From contig JAHWDD010000006.1 in assembly GCA_023897205.1 (NCBI GenBank), forward strand, positions 310,001 to 374,000: DNA of 64,000 bases, written 5' to 3'. The position numbers and the translations under genes were made by a program. Positions 34,448-44,429 of this stretch are shown here, in pieces (the first letter of the stretch is position 1; every line of letters begins with the position of its first letter). A model generated the notes under the pieces. That model did not search any database. It had not been told where the DNA came from and saw only the letters and a program-made list of their open reading frames with translations. The DNA comes from Exophiala sp. HKRS030. Its lineage: Eukaryota > Ascomycota > Eurotiomycetes > Chaetothyriales > Herpotrichiellaceae.

Positions 34448-35055
34448 ATGGCTGGGTTCTTCACGTGGTTGTGGGATTGGTTGCTATGGGTGTTTTGGGC
34501 CACCGAGATGGATGTGACGATCATTGGGCTCCAAAACGCCGGCAAGACGAGTCTGGTGAGAGTACTTGCGGTAGGTTGTCCTGTTCGAACCTCCTCTGCT
34601 GAACAGCTTACTTACAGTAGAGCCAGGGCAACGAGTTTACCGTCGACTCTCTACCGACTGTGGCTTTCAACAAGAAGGAGGTCAAAAAGGGTCATGTATC
34701 CATTAAATGCTGGGATCTCGGGGGCCAGCCTAGATTTCGATCGATGTGGGAGCGTTACTGTAGGGGAGTCAACGCCATCATCTTCGTGGTCGACGCTGCA
34801 GACAAAAATGCCATCCCCGTGGCCAAAGAGGAGCTGCACGACCTTCTCAGCAAACCAACACTGGAAGGGATCCCTTTACTCGTACTCGGCAACAAGTCAG
34901 ATCTACCTAACAAATTATCCGTGGATGACTTGATCGACCAGCTGGATCTCAAATCCGTTGTACATCGTGAAATCAGTTGCTATGGGATCAGCGCCAAAGA
35001 GGAAACGAATCTCGAAGCCGTTCTCCAGTGGCTTGTAGCGCGATCTGGGAAGTGA
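34448..35055 (+). CDS. ARL8: ARL8-type small GTPase
   Basis: Arf-like GTPase of the Arl8 subfamily, which acts on lysosome/vacuole and endosome positioning in animals. Exons 34448-34570 and 34627-35055 (183 aa). The intron starts GTAGGT; I chose the acceptor CAG at 34624-34626, giving VLA/GNEFTV, over a TAG six bases earlier. Visible: N-terminal amphipathic helix with Ala2 rather than a myristoylated Gly2, P-loop GLQNAGKTS (27-35), switch II WDLGGQPRFR (70-79) with the Arl8-typical RSMWERYCRGVNAI, and NKSD (130-133). The switch I segment reads PTVAFN where Arf-family proteins normally have TVGFN, an odd Gly-to-Ala change. Single copy in the window. Confidence 0.95.
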
Positions 35056-36294
35056 CAGGCCTTGGGAGAACGGATCGATCTTCTGTACACACGGTCGACA
35101 GCGACAACACTGTGCCAATCAAGGCAGATATCTCTTAGGATGATGAAAGAAGCATGGTGGCACTGGTCGGGGATTTCACGAATACGCATACGCAGATGGC
35201 AGGGGCCAGGTGTCGGCATCAGGAAGGATTAGGTACCGATCAAGCTGCGTGTTGGTTACGAATACTCGTGTTGCGTAAAGCTGACCGGAAGACACCCATA
35301 CCGGGGTCCTTTACTTGGTGCGTACATATTGCATTACGCTGACCTTCAGACAATGATAACGTGATGATGACGAGCTGTGGCGAATGAGGGCGGGGAAGAG
35401 GAGAGGCTCTCTTCGTATTGGACTCGTTGTACCCGGAATATGCGACCCATCGGCCAAGAGCATCGCCTCGCCTCGCCTTGGTTAATGCATCAAAGACGCG
35501 GGGCCAAGCTGAAGGAGCGGGACATCGGCTCGACGATATTTGAATAGTTAGCGACAGTGTCGAGGAGTCGGCACTATTGATGTAGCAGGGAGTAATGGGG
35601 TAATGATTAACTAATCTCTTTAAGATACTCCGTATTTCGTTGGGTCTGTACTCGGACACTATCTAGAACGGCACAATAAAGTACTCCGTAGAAGAGAAGT
35701 CGTTATAATGCTGCAAAGGGTGAGTTGATCAGCAGGGGATCGCGGTGTACGGAGCAAATAGTGCCTACAGGAAGAGGCTAGCGAGGCGTTCTACCTATCT
35801 GCGTACCTGACCGCGCTTAAAGAGCTACCTAGAGAAGTCCCTAAACACATAGTGCGGTAGTTGACACTACAGGCGTTTGGTGCCCCAAGCGTGATGACAA
35901 TTTAGTCAGGTAGATGGGCCCAATTAAAGGCTTGCGGCTGCTATAGGCTGTTGCTGCGCCACCAAGATGGTGATGCCATCGACAACAAGAACATGATGCC
36001 GCCTTAGACTTCCCGTATGCTGCGCCTTCCGAAGTCTTGTGCCCGCGCAGAGGTATTTTGCTGTGTTCGGTACCCATCTGACCACTTCGCAATTCTCTCA
36101 TCCACCTCATAGCCATATTGATTTGTATAACATCCAACAATTTGGCACAAGAGACCCTACTCGTCTTCGCGCCGAGCACAACATTCTTAGCATCCGAGCC
36201 CACAAACGAATCACTTCTCCATCGTCATCTTTCCTCGCCCACTGACAACCTGCGCAGCCGCCATCTTTGACATCACTCTCTCACAGTCACAACC
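35056..36294. other. Intergenic
   Basis: 1.24 kb between ARL8 and an RCR-like gene, both plus strand. It has TACTCCGTA words near 35626 and 35681 and a GTACGGAG near 35750. No convincing gene. The last 200 bp (TC-rich, 36080-36294) look like the promoter/5' UTR of the next gene. Confidence 0.5.
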
Positions 36295-36977
36295 ATGACT
36301 CTGGTCGCAAGGCAATATTACAATACGTGAGCATTCTCCACTTCGTCCTGTCCTTGCTTTATATATCCTTGTCACCCACCCTCGTTCGATGAGATGGCCA
36401 CATCACAGTATTCATCCTCACTCAGCACACATTACTCATTTTCAATCCACCCACACACCGCTGACATATCTTGGAATGGCCAGGTGCTACAATTCTTTCG
36501 GTCAAGCCTATCGATGTCGCTCCGGCTGGTATAGTTGGGGGAGATGGGTCGCACTCGGCGTCATCCTGTTCGCTGCTCTATTCTTCTTCTTCCTATTATC
36601 GTGAGTACTCTCGATGCGCACCCTCCACCCGAGCGCTACATACTGACAGCCATACCAGATGCTTCAGCGCTCGCCGCAGACGCCGTCAGGGAAGACAGCC
36701 CTACTACGGAACCGGCTGGGCTGGCCAAACACCTTGGGGCCACGGTCCGGCGCAATACAATCCAAACTATCAAACACAGCAACAGCCACAATATAACCAA
36801 GGACCTCAAGCACCTCCGAACTACAATCAAACTGCAGGTGGATATTACGGTGAAAACCAAGGTTATTTCGGTGGGAGACAAACGGACGTTGAAATGCAAC
36901 CACCTTCGAATACATACCGCGGAGGAGACAACGTCTACCAGCCTCCTCCGGGACCTCCACCAAATAATAAGACCTAG
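36295..36977 (+). CDS. RCR-like single-pass membrane protein with PPxY motif
   Basis: A 155-aa protein of the fungal RCR type (Congo-red resistance/chitin deposition; the yeast proteins sit in ER, endosome and vacuole membranes and bind Rsp5). Exons 36295-36326, 36484-36600, 36659-36977, with introns GTGAGC...CCAG and GTGAGT...CCAG. Visible: Cys/Tyr-rich N-terminus (YYNTCYNSFGQAYRCRSGWYS), one membrane helix at about 31-50, a basic stop-transfer stretch ARRRRRQGRQ, then a Gln/Tyr/Pro/Gly-rich tail. The tail has PPNY (102-105), a PPxY motif of the kind bound by Nedd4/Rsp5 WW domains. The next gene downstream has the same overall plan. Confidence 0.82.
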
Positions 36978-37988
36978 ACGGTGATATCTGTACAGAGATC
37001 GGGAATAATGGTCAGTTTAGTTTGCGACGATTTCACGCGACGGCGCACACAGACATTGCTGGATAAGACAGGCACAAGGCTCATTTGGGAATGCGCCCGT
37101 GTGGCGCTGTCCCACAGAGTCGTGCGGATGAGTTAATTTGAATGGGAATGAGTGTGTACGAGTACGAGTTCATGTAGAAGATACGTGACTACGGAGTTGC
37201 TTCAGAGGCATGACGATCGGCCGGCGTGGAAGATTTGATGACCATTCAGGAGTCCTAGTAATATGAAGATTTGCAAAAATCACATACCTTGTGGAAGTTG
37301 GCACGATGAAAGTGATATCAGCATCTGATGATCTATCGGTAGAAATGGCGTCCATCAAGAGCGGGTTTGGGGATTGACTGCAGCCAGTGTTTCAGCCTCT
37401 GCGAAAGCCCACAAAACGCAGGTGTCGTGCGTCTGGGCAGGCAAGGATTGTGGCTCACTACAGTACACTCCCTAGAACCCTTGAGCGCGGCCTGGTTTAG
37501 CGTGCCCCGTGAGCCCCTGCTTCGCCTACTGAATTAATCGCTCTCCGCGTTCTTTTTCGTGAAATCGCCCGCTACGACGCAAGAAATCGCCCTCTGTACT
37601 CAGCCTCACTCGTTACACAATCCCTGGTGTCTCACAGAGTACAAAGTACTCCGTAGCGACTATTGTCCTCCACGCTCTTTTTGTTTCAAAGGCAAAGTCG
37701 GTCGTTCTGTGTTTCTTTTTGCAACCACCATTCTTCACTTCCAACCCCAGCCTTTTGCAAGGAAACGTCATTCGTTGGTGCACAGTCCGCCGGTCGGCCT
37801 TCACTTCAGGGACCATTTCCAACCACCTTCTGAGATACCCAGAACCGACTACCGGACCCTTATAGAAAGGCGCCTCGGTCGAGAGTATACAAAAGCAAAC
37901 AGTAACGCGGTATCTATTGTCACTGCGCAGTTTACGACTTTGGAAGTACAGTAACCACAGACCTGCTTCTATCTCACTCCTTATTACT
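36978..37988. other. Intergenic
   Basis: 1.0 kb between two plus-strand membrane-protein genes. It includes a TACGAGTACGAG-type word near 37157 and TACTCCGTA near 37648. A 131-codon frame at 37559-37954 has no family signature and probably lies in the promoter/5' UTR. Confidence 0.5.
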
Positions 37989-39044
37989 ATGGCCTACTAC
38001 CTACTCCCCCGTGACATCGTCAATGATGTCAAATCGGCGCCAGAGACATTCAGCAGCTGGGATAAATGCATGCAGAAGGCCTATTGCAAGTACGTGTCTG
38101 CTCGGCCTTTGGGCGAATAGTCTGCTAATTGGGCATGCAGATGGCCTGCTATAATAGGAATTATCGTCGGCTCACTCATTCTCCTCTCCCTTATCTGGTG
38201 CTTCGCCCGTTGTCTTTGCTGTGGTGCCGAACTCTGCGCATGTTGCTTTCGGTGCTGTCCTTGTGGTTCTGGTGGCCGACGGCGCGACAGGACCAAGTTT
38301 CAAGACGACTATTCTCGCATGCCTCCAACTCCTTATGGAGGGTACCAACCTGCTCCTGCACCTGCACCTATGGCATATGGTGCCAACCATATGACTCCAC
38401 AATTTGCTACCTTCGATGAGCCGAGCAAGAGAATCAACGAGGACAGTCTTCCTCCCATGCCTAGCTGGGATACTGCCGTCAAAAGGAGGGTCGAGGATAC
38501 TAGTGAACCTTTAAATCCCAACAAGGAAGGTGATTTGGAAATGGGAAGACTTGAGCCGCAACACTCTCGCATGAGAAGTGGTTACAATGCTGTACCCAAT
38601 GGCCCAACATCACCTGTACCACCACAAACGCATGAAGAATATTTCGATAATACACATTCGTATCAGTCGGACCTAGGCGCTCAAAGGATGAACTCGAACA
38701 CCTATAACAATTTCCAATCTGTGCCCTTGAGCCCGCCACCGACATATCGATCACATTCCGTTGCGCCATCTATGACATCTGACAGGTTCAGACCTGGTGT
38801 GGTCAGCCCGAGCCCAGCAGAACACAACCAGCCTTACCACCAGCCATATTCCTCCCCTCAACCCTCGTATAGTCCTAGTGGAGTGAACACCAGGTACGAA
38901 CCACCAGCAGATTACTCTTCCAGCAGAATAAGCATGCCGAGCATGCCAGAGCCGCAAAATACACAGTCGCAATATCAAGCGCGACCGCCAAGCTTTCTAC
39001 AGGTCGGACGGAAACCTGTTCATGGAAGTCTACGAGAGGTTTGA
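37989..39044 (+). CDS. Single-pass membrane protein with Cys-rich juxtamembrane segment
   Basis: A 334-aa protein of a fungal family often labelled 'fibroin-3 related'; its function is not known to me. Exons 37989-38089 and 38141-39044; intron GTACGT...TGCAG joins YCK/WPAIIGIIVG. After a short N-terminus there is one membrane helix (about 36-54) and then ten cysteines in residues 54-75 (CFARCLCC, CACCFRCCPC), a likely palmitoylation or disulphide patch, followed by basic GRRRDRTKF. The rest is Pro/Ser/Tyr-rich and disordered, with PPPTY around residue 231-235, a PPxY motif. Its plan (helix, basic patch, low-complexity tail with PPxY) mirrors the RCR-like protein next door. Confidence 0.85.
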
Positions 39045-39990
39045 AGAAGTGATTGAGTATGACGCAAGTTCTCATTTCGAACGGCGGTGTTCGTTCCGTA
39101 TACCTGCATTTCCGGCTTCGTTTCGACCCTCTTGAATGAGAGTTCTGTTTACATGAATGTTAACAACAAATATCGAATTTGGAACGACAGTATCACGACT
39201 TTTTGTACTACGATGCTTATACTATACAAGTGAGCAGTCATTGCTGCTAGAATGCTTCAGAATTTCAACTACGGAGCCACCGAAGGATGTTTCACTCGAT
39301 CTTGATTGTCAATCTGGAACATCACAATTCGCCTTCAATGGCCAAGGGCAGGAGTCGGTGCAATGATGACTACTCCCGCTTATTGTATAATAATCTTCTG
39401 GAGGCTCGTGGTGGCAGAAATAACACCGAACCATTGCGATAGACAGGGTACTCTGAATCGAGGTTCCGAGAGTTTTGTGTCGTGGACCGGAAAGCTAGAT
39501 TAGGAGCTGTAAAGCGAGTATACCTGTACGACTAATGAAATCCGTCACGAACCAAGATTTCCGTGATGTCTTGTTCTTTCTGCCAAAAGCTAAGCTATCT
39601 GAGTCACTGTCAGTCGTTTCAAGGTCTAGGTACCTAGATATGCAGACAGGTTGGTATTAATGAGTACGGAGGAGTAGTGAGGTAGGCCCCTACCTTGGGT
39701 AATCACTGCCGTCCGCAAGGCTGGAGGGTCCGAGGACGTCTCACGTGACGAGGCTGTCAAATCGAGCTGCGGCTGCAGGCCCCCAAGACGCGCATTGCAT
39801 CTTCCATCATCAAAGCCATTGTCGGCCATCCATTGCTTCTCATCGTCCAACATCTGTCTTCCTTCAAACTGCTTCCTTTTTCCTTGCTTGTTCTTTTGTA
39901 ACAACACGCCTTTCCTCCAATTGTGTTTTTAGCTTTTTTCGACCATTCCACCACTAGACTCCAGACTTCTGGCCCGTCGGCCTGTTGATC
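39045..39990. other. Intergenic
   Basis: 946 bp between two plus-strand genes. No gene recognised. The last 150 bp, TC-rich, fit the 5' UTR/promoter of the proteasome gene. Confidence 0.5.
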
Positions 39991-40894
39991 ATGGACTCGC
40001 TCGTCGCCCAATACACTCAGTCTCCCTTTCGGAATGATGGCCTCGATGCGGAAGAACAACTTGACTACTCCGGCTCAACTCCCTCACTCTCGCTGAAATT
40101 TGCCTTACCTCCTGTTCCTCGACCTTCCGCATTCTTGCGTGCCACGACGGATGACTACGCCAACCCAAACTGCCCGATCAAGATTGCGCATGGTACAACT
40201 ACATTAGCTTTCAGGTTCAAGGGCGGCATTATTGTCGCGACTGACTCACGAGCTACTGCTGGAAACTGGATTGCCTCGCAAACAGTAAAGAAGGTTATCG
40301 AGATCAACCCAATGTTGCTGGGAACCATGGCTGGAGGAGCTGCTGTAAGTTTCAGGTGAAGAGCGAAGCAATTGGAAACATACTCACACATCCCAGGACT
40401 GTCAATACTGGCTCGCCTATCTGGGAATTCAATGCCGTTTGCATGAACTTCGACACAAGAGACGAATTTCTGTGGCCGCAGCTTCCAAAATTCTGGCCAA
40501 TCTGGTCTACTCTTACAAGGGCATGGGCTTGTCGATGGGTACGATGATTACTGGAGTCACTCCTCAGGAAGGACCTGCGCTCTATTACATTGATTCCGAT
40601 GGAACACGGTTATCAGGCAACCTCTTCTGTGTCGGGTCCGGTCAGACATTCGCTTACGGTGTTTTGGACGCTCTCTACAAGTACGACCTGGAGGATGACG
40701 AGGCGTTGGAGTTGGGCAGAAGAAGTATCCTGGCAGCAACACATCGAGACGCATACTCTGGTGGTTACATCAACTTGTATCATGTGAAGGAAGATGGTTG
40801 GGTCAAGCACGGCTTCTCAGACACAAATCCCATCTTCTGGCAGACCAAGCTGGAGAAGGGAGAGTTCTCAAACGTTACTAGCGAGCTATCCTGA
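39991..40894 (+). CDS. PRE2: 20S proteasome subunit beta-5 (chymotrypsin-like)
   Basis: Catalytic beta subunit of the 20S core, cleaving after hydrophobic residues. Exons 39991-40344 and 40397-40894 (283 aa); intron GTAAGT...CCCAG joins MAGGAA/DCQYWL. The propeptide ends at G68, and autocleavage at [11 protein letters not shown] exposes Thr69 as the catalytic Thr1. Asp85 and Lys101 match Asp17 and Lys33 of the mature numbering. Further family blocks are [41 protein letters not shown] and [18 protein letters not shown]. All active-site residues are present and the length is normal. Confidence 0.97.
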
Positions 40895-41595
40895 GACTTC
40901 GGGTTGGACTTTCAATAGGGCAAGCATTTCCTGGCTGGCGTTCTGAGTGATCAGGTGGACAATGTACGAACAGACTCGTTCAGTGTGTACTAGGGAGATT
41001 TCTCCGCCAGTGTCCTTTGACCACTGGCTAACAAAATGATATAATCGAACGCATTCTGAATTCTCCAGCATCTTCCGTGCTTGGCTTCATTCATGGCTTT
41101 TGCTGCGTACGGAATACAGTATCGTCTTACATCTCCAAATCACGTGATTGAGCAGTATCCTTTATTTTGTCTTCCTCAAGGCTCTGAGATTTCTCTAGAG
41201 AACAAGGGAGGATACGGTATTCATGCTCAGTTCAAGACGTACTCGACGTAGCTTCTCGAAGATGGCCATTCAAATCACGTCGCATACACTCGTACAGTTA
41301 CGATTGACCACCCGGCGGACTAAGGGACCCTCTGAATTTGCCAAGATGAGTCAGAAAACTGCTTGCAGCTCGGGTCCTTCTGGATGGTTGTTTCGGCATT
41401 GCCAACCACTCTTCCTGAGACAGGGTAATTATGCTGGAATTAGGATGTGCATCATTCGTAACATCACAGTTCAAGGGATACTTGATGTATGAAACCTCTC
41501 AAATCTAGTCGCGATTCCTCCACTCCGTAAGCGTGCGAAGTGTGATCTTTTGTTGCTTTGCTCTCTCCGACCCTCGTCAAACCCCCGCCCGTTTA
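40895..41595. other. Intergenic, tail-to-tail
   Basis: 701 bp between the stop codons of PRE2 and the SRPBCC gene. No gene seen. Confidence 0.5.
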
Positions 41596-42081
41596 TTACT
41601 TCGTCAGGAGCCTGTTCACTTCCGCCATACAGGTCTCCATGAAAGGCTCGAGGCCAGCCGCGATGGTCTTTCTGTTTTCCTCTGTGATATCTTCCGCGTC
41701 GACCGCCCACAGCACCTCCGTACTGTCCTTCCCCACCGGGCGCATTTTCATACTCCCGCGGGGTCCAGTCATTGGCCACGCCGGGTTCCGTTCCAGTCGG
41801 TAGCTGATGAAGTGGTTGTCCAGGTCCCAGACCTCGAGGATTTCGTCGGTCACAGCTCCATCACTCGAGCCGACCCTGCGGACGGCGCCGAGCGCGGGCG
41901 GCTGGGGCTTGTCCTCGAGGACATAGCAGCTCCTGACGGAGGCCGGCATCCAGAATTTGAGCGCCCCAAAGGCGGAGAGGGCCGACCACACCATCTCGAG
42001 GGGGGCTTCGATGGTGACTGTATGTTGGCAAACCTGGCGCAGTTCCCTACGGGTCTCATATCCGGGCGCGTGAGAAGACAT
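41596..42081 (-). CDS. SRPBCC (START-like) fold protein
   Basis: A 161-aa single-exon protein with the pattern of polyketide cyclase/dehydratase-like SRPBCC proteins that bind small hydrophobic ligands: an opening strand VTIEAPLEMVWSALSAFGALKFWMP interrupted by a helix, a central sheet (GAVRRVGSSDGAVTDEILEVW, HFISYRLERNPAWPM) and a C-terminal long helix (TIAAGLEPFMETCMAEVNRLL). No catalytic residue can be assigned. It is divergent from a short-chain dehydrogenase gene 478 bp away, which together with the P450 beyond may form a small metabolic group; this is inference. Confidence 0.8.
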   Translation of the reverse strand: MSSHAPGYETRRELRQVCQHTVTIEAPLEMVWSALSAFGALKFWMPASVRSCYVLEDKPQPPALGAVRRVGSSDGAVTDEILEVWDLDNHFISYRLERNPAWPMTGPRGSMKMRPVGKDSTEVLWAVDAEDITEENRKTIAAGLEPFMETCMAEVNRLLTK

Positions 42082-42559
42082 TGCGGCGCGGTGTACCTAT
42101 TTGAAACCGAGACCTTGGTTCTCAAGAGGCAAATTTGTAACTTCAGCGATTGACAGCTTCAACGGGAAAGACAGGGGCCGCCCTGGACCAGGAATGATCT
42201 CTATCAATAAACCGACTCCTTTCTCATACAATTCCGTGCTACAGATACAGTTCGTTCAGTTGGATCGTCGCCTTCGGAAATAGTCCTCACGGAAAAAGGC
42301 GCGCACACCCTTTTGGTTCGCAGGCTCCACGTTCCGCGCTCGATCCTTCTATATAAAATCATGGAGGTAAACACAAGTCGGTTTCCGAACTGGAGATAGA
42401 GTTGGCCGCCTTTGGGACAAAACTTGGTCTGCAACTTGACTTCTATTTCTAACCGGGGGCCTAGGGGTTTTCGCTGCTCAAAAGTTGCATCGATACGATT
42501 ACAAGCCAGGAAATCATTTCGACCATCATCCCTCCTTCAAAGTGGAATAGACTGGAGCG
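42082..42559. promoter_or_regulatory. Divergent promoter, SRPBCC - SDR
   Basis: 478 bp between two divergent start codons. A TATATAAA-like word lies at about 42350 and would suit the plus-strand gene. Confidence 0.45.
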
Positions 42560-43477
42560 ATGGCTTCAACGATCGGTCTTTTAGAAAAGGGCTCTTTTTC
42601 AGGCAAGACCGCCATCGTCACGGGAGGTGCCGGGTCTTTTGGGAAGCTTCTGTGCTACGAGTTTGCCAGGGCCGGTGCCAACGTCGTCGTCAACGACCTC
42701 GGAGGCAGCGTCTCGGGCCTGGGCGCTTCGGCCGGCCCGGCGGAAGAGATCGCAGAGGCCATCCGAAAGGAGGGCTATTCGGCGGTCGCCGACACCCACA
42801 GCGTCATGGACGCGGAAAAGATCATCGACACCGCGCTGAAGGCGTTTGGACGGGTCGACATCCTGATCAACAACGCGGGAATCGCGACGTTCGGCGCCTA
42901 TGAGACCCAAGACCCCGAGGCCCTCAGGAGGGTCCTGGAGGTCAACGCGGTCGGGCCGTTGCTCCTGTGCCGCTTTGCCCTGCCCCTCTTCAAGGCCCAG
43001 AACTACGGGAGGATCGTGAACATCTCGTCCGCCTCGATGCTGGGCATGGCCGGTCTGGGTGCCTATCCGGCCTCGAAGGCCGCCCTGGTCGGCCTCACCC
43101 GGTCTCTCGCGCTGGAGGTCCAAGACCAGAACATCCGGGTCAACGCGGTGGGCCCGGTCGCCGTCTCGAGGATGGCGCAGGACTACCAGGCCGACCCTGA
43201 CCGCGACGAGAGACTCGAGGCACAGGCACAGTGGCCGCCCGAGAGCAACCTTGCCCCCATCCTCGCCCTGGCCTCGGAGCCGCACGACTTCAACGGGCAG
43301 TTCTTCAACACGGCCAACTACCAGACCTGCAGGGTCGTCGTCGGCGCGAAGCCGGCCATGCGGATAGACTCGGTCAAGGGGTTCTTGGACGCGAAGGAAC
43401 AACTGATGGGTCAGACCGTGCCGACCAAGGACTTTGATTCTGGCGGGGCCCTGTTGGCGTGGTCACGACCTCAGTAG
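42560..43477 (+). CDS. Short-chain dehydrogenase/reductase (SDR)
   Basis: NAD(P)-dependent oxidoreductase of the classical SDR type, 305 aa, single exon. Rossmann glycine motif TGGAGSFG (21-28), an acidic residue after strand 2 (VVVNDLGGSVSG), NNAG (104-107), catalytic Ser156, Tyr169 and Lys173 (NISSAS...YPASK) and VNAVGPV after the active site. The start region and the VNDLGG strand resemble the dehydrogenase part of peroxisomal multifunctional enzyme 2, but no hydratase domain or peroxisomal C-terminal tripeptide (it ends SRPQ) is present. The gene is very rich in G/C at third positions compared with its flanks. Substrate unknown. Confidence 0.94.
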   Translation: MASTIGLLEKGSFSGKTAIVTGGAGSFGKLLCYEFARAGANVVVNDLGGSVSGLGASAGPAEEIAEAIRKEGYSAVADTHSVMDAEKIIDTALKAFGRVDILINNAGIATFGAYETQDPEALRRVLEVNAVGPLLLCRFALPLFKAQNYGRIVNISSASMLGMAGLGAYPASKAALVGLTRSLALEVQDQNIRVNAVGPVAVSRMAQDYQADPDRDERLEAQAQWPPESNLAPILALASEPHDFNGQFFNTANYQTCRVVVGAKPAMRIDSVKGFLDAKEQLMGQTVPTKDFDSGGALLAWSRPQ

Positions 43478-44429
43478 GTGGGTACCTTGGTGTAGTACAG
43501 AACTAGTCTTGCCATGCCATATGGCATACCGTGTACAAGCGGGGAAGTAAGGAAGGAAAAGAGGCATTCATAAAAAACACAACCGCGCGAGTTAACATCC
43601 TTTGGGGTCATTGATCATGGAGAACTCATCTATCTGGTCAGGTATCAAAAGGGGAAGAGGAAAAGATTGAAGGCGAGGGACACCACGAATAAATTGTGCA
43701 ATTTGTGCACCGCTGAGATGGTTCATAGTAAAAAAAAAGCCCCCTCTTGTACTGTAACACGGCGCCGAGGGATGCATCTTTTGTTAACAGCCCGCCAGGT
43801 GTCGGCTTTTCCCTCTCGAGACCGTAACAGTAGTCTTTTATGTAGCTGCATGGGAGTCGCCGACCCGAGCTTTCCGTTCGCGGGGTTTGAAGCCTAATAT
43901 ATGCGGCAATAGAAGTTTCTATATTTCCTCGGGATTTCCCTGATACAAGGCTAGGCAAAGGCACTTTTCCGTGGAAATTCGTCAGGGCTTCCTACAATGG
44001 CGAACAGAAGTCCTGTCCGGCTTTTCCACAATCTAAATCCCCGACCAGCTCGCTAAAGGGGAAACTCCACTCGAAGCATCAAGGGACAAACAGCAAAAAC
44101 CTTCTTCGACGGAGCGCCTGTTTGGACTGCTTGATGGAGGGGGCTTGTAAGAAGACTCAATGGACACGAGCTAAAGCTGCTAATCATTTAACACCCTAGA
44201 GTCGAGATCACCTCACAATGTGTGGTGAGAGTATCGCCAGGACAAATGTCGAACAAGACTCGGGAATCAGAATGGGGAATCAAACAACGTAGCCATCATT
44301 CCCGCTTTTTCGAGCATAACGAGCAGGCTTTCACTATTAATCATTCGACATTCTCTCCCCCTCTTGGCACTCGTCTGGTGCTGACAGCAAATTTACAATC
44401 TTCCTTTGCTTGTGTGTCCTAAGGGGAGA
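43478..44429. other. Intergenic, tail-to-tail
   Basis: 952 bp between the SDR and P450 stop codons. No gene recognised; short frames only. Confidence 0.5.

Noticed and set aside
42599..43402. 267-codon minus-strand frame opposite the SDR
   Set aside because: Antisense shadow of a high-GC gene.
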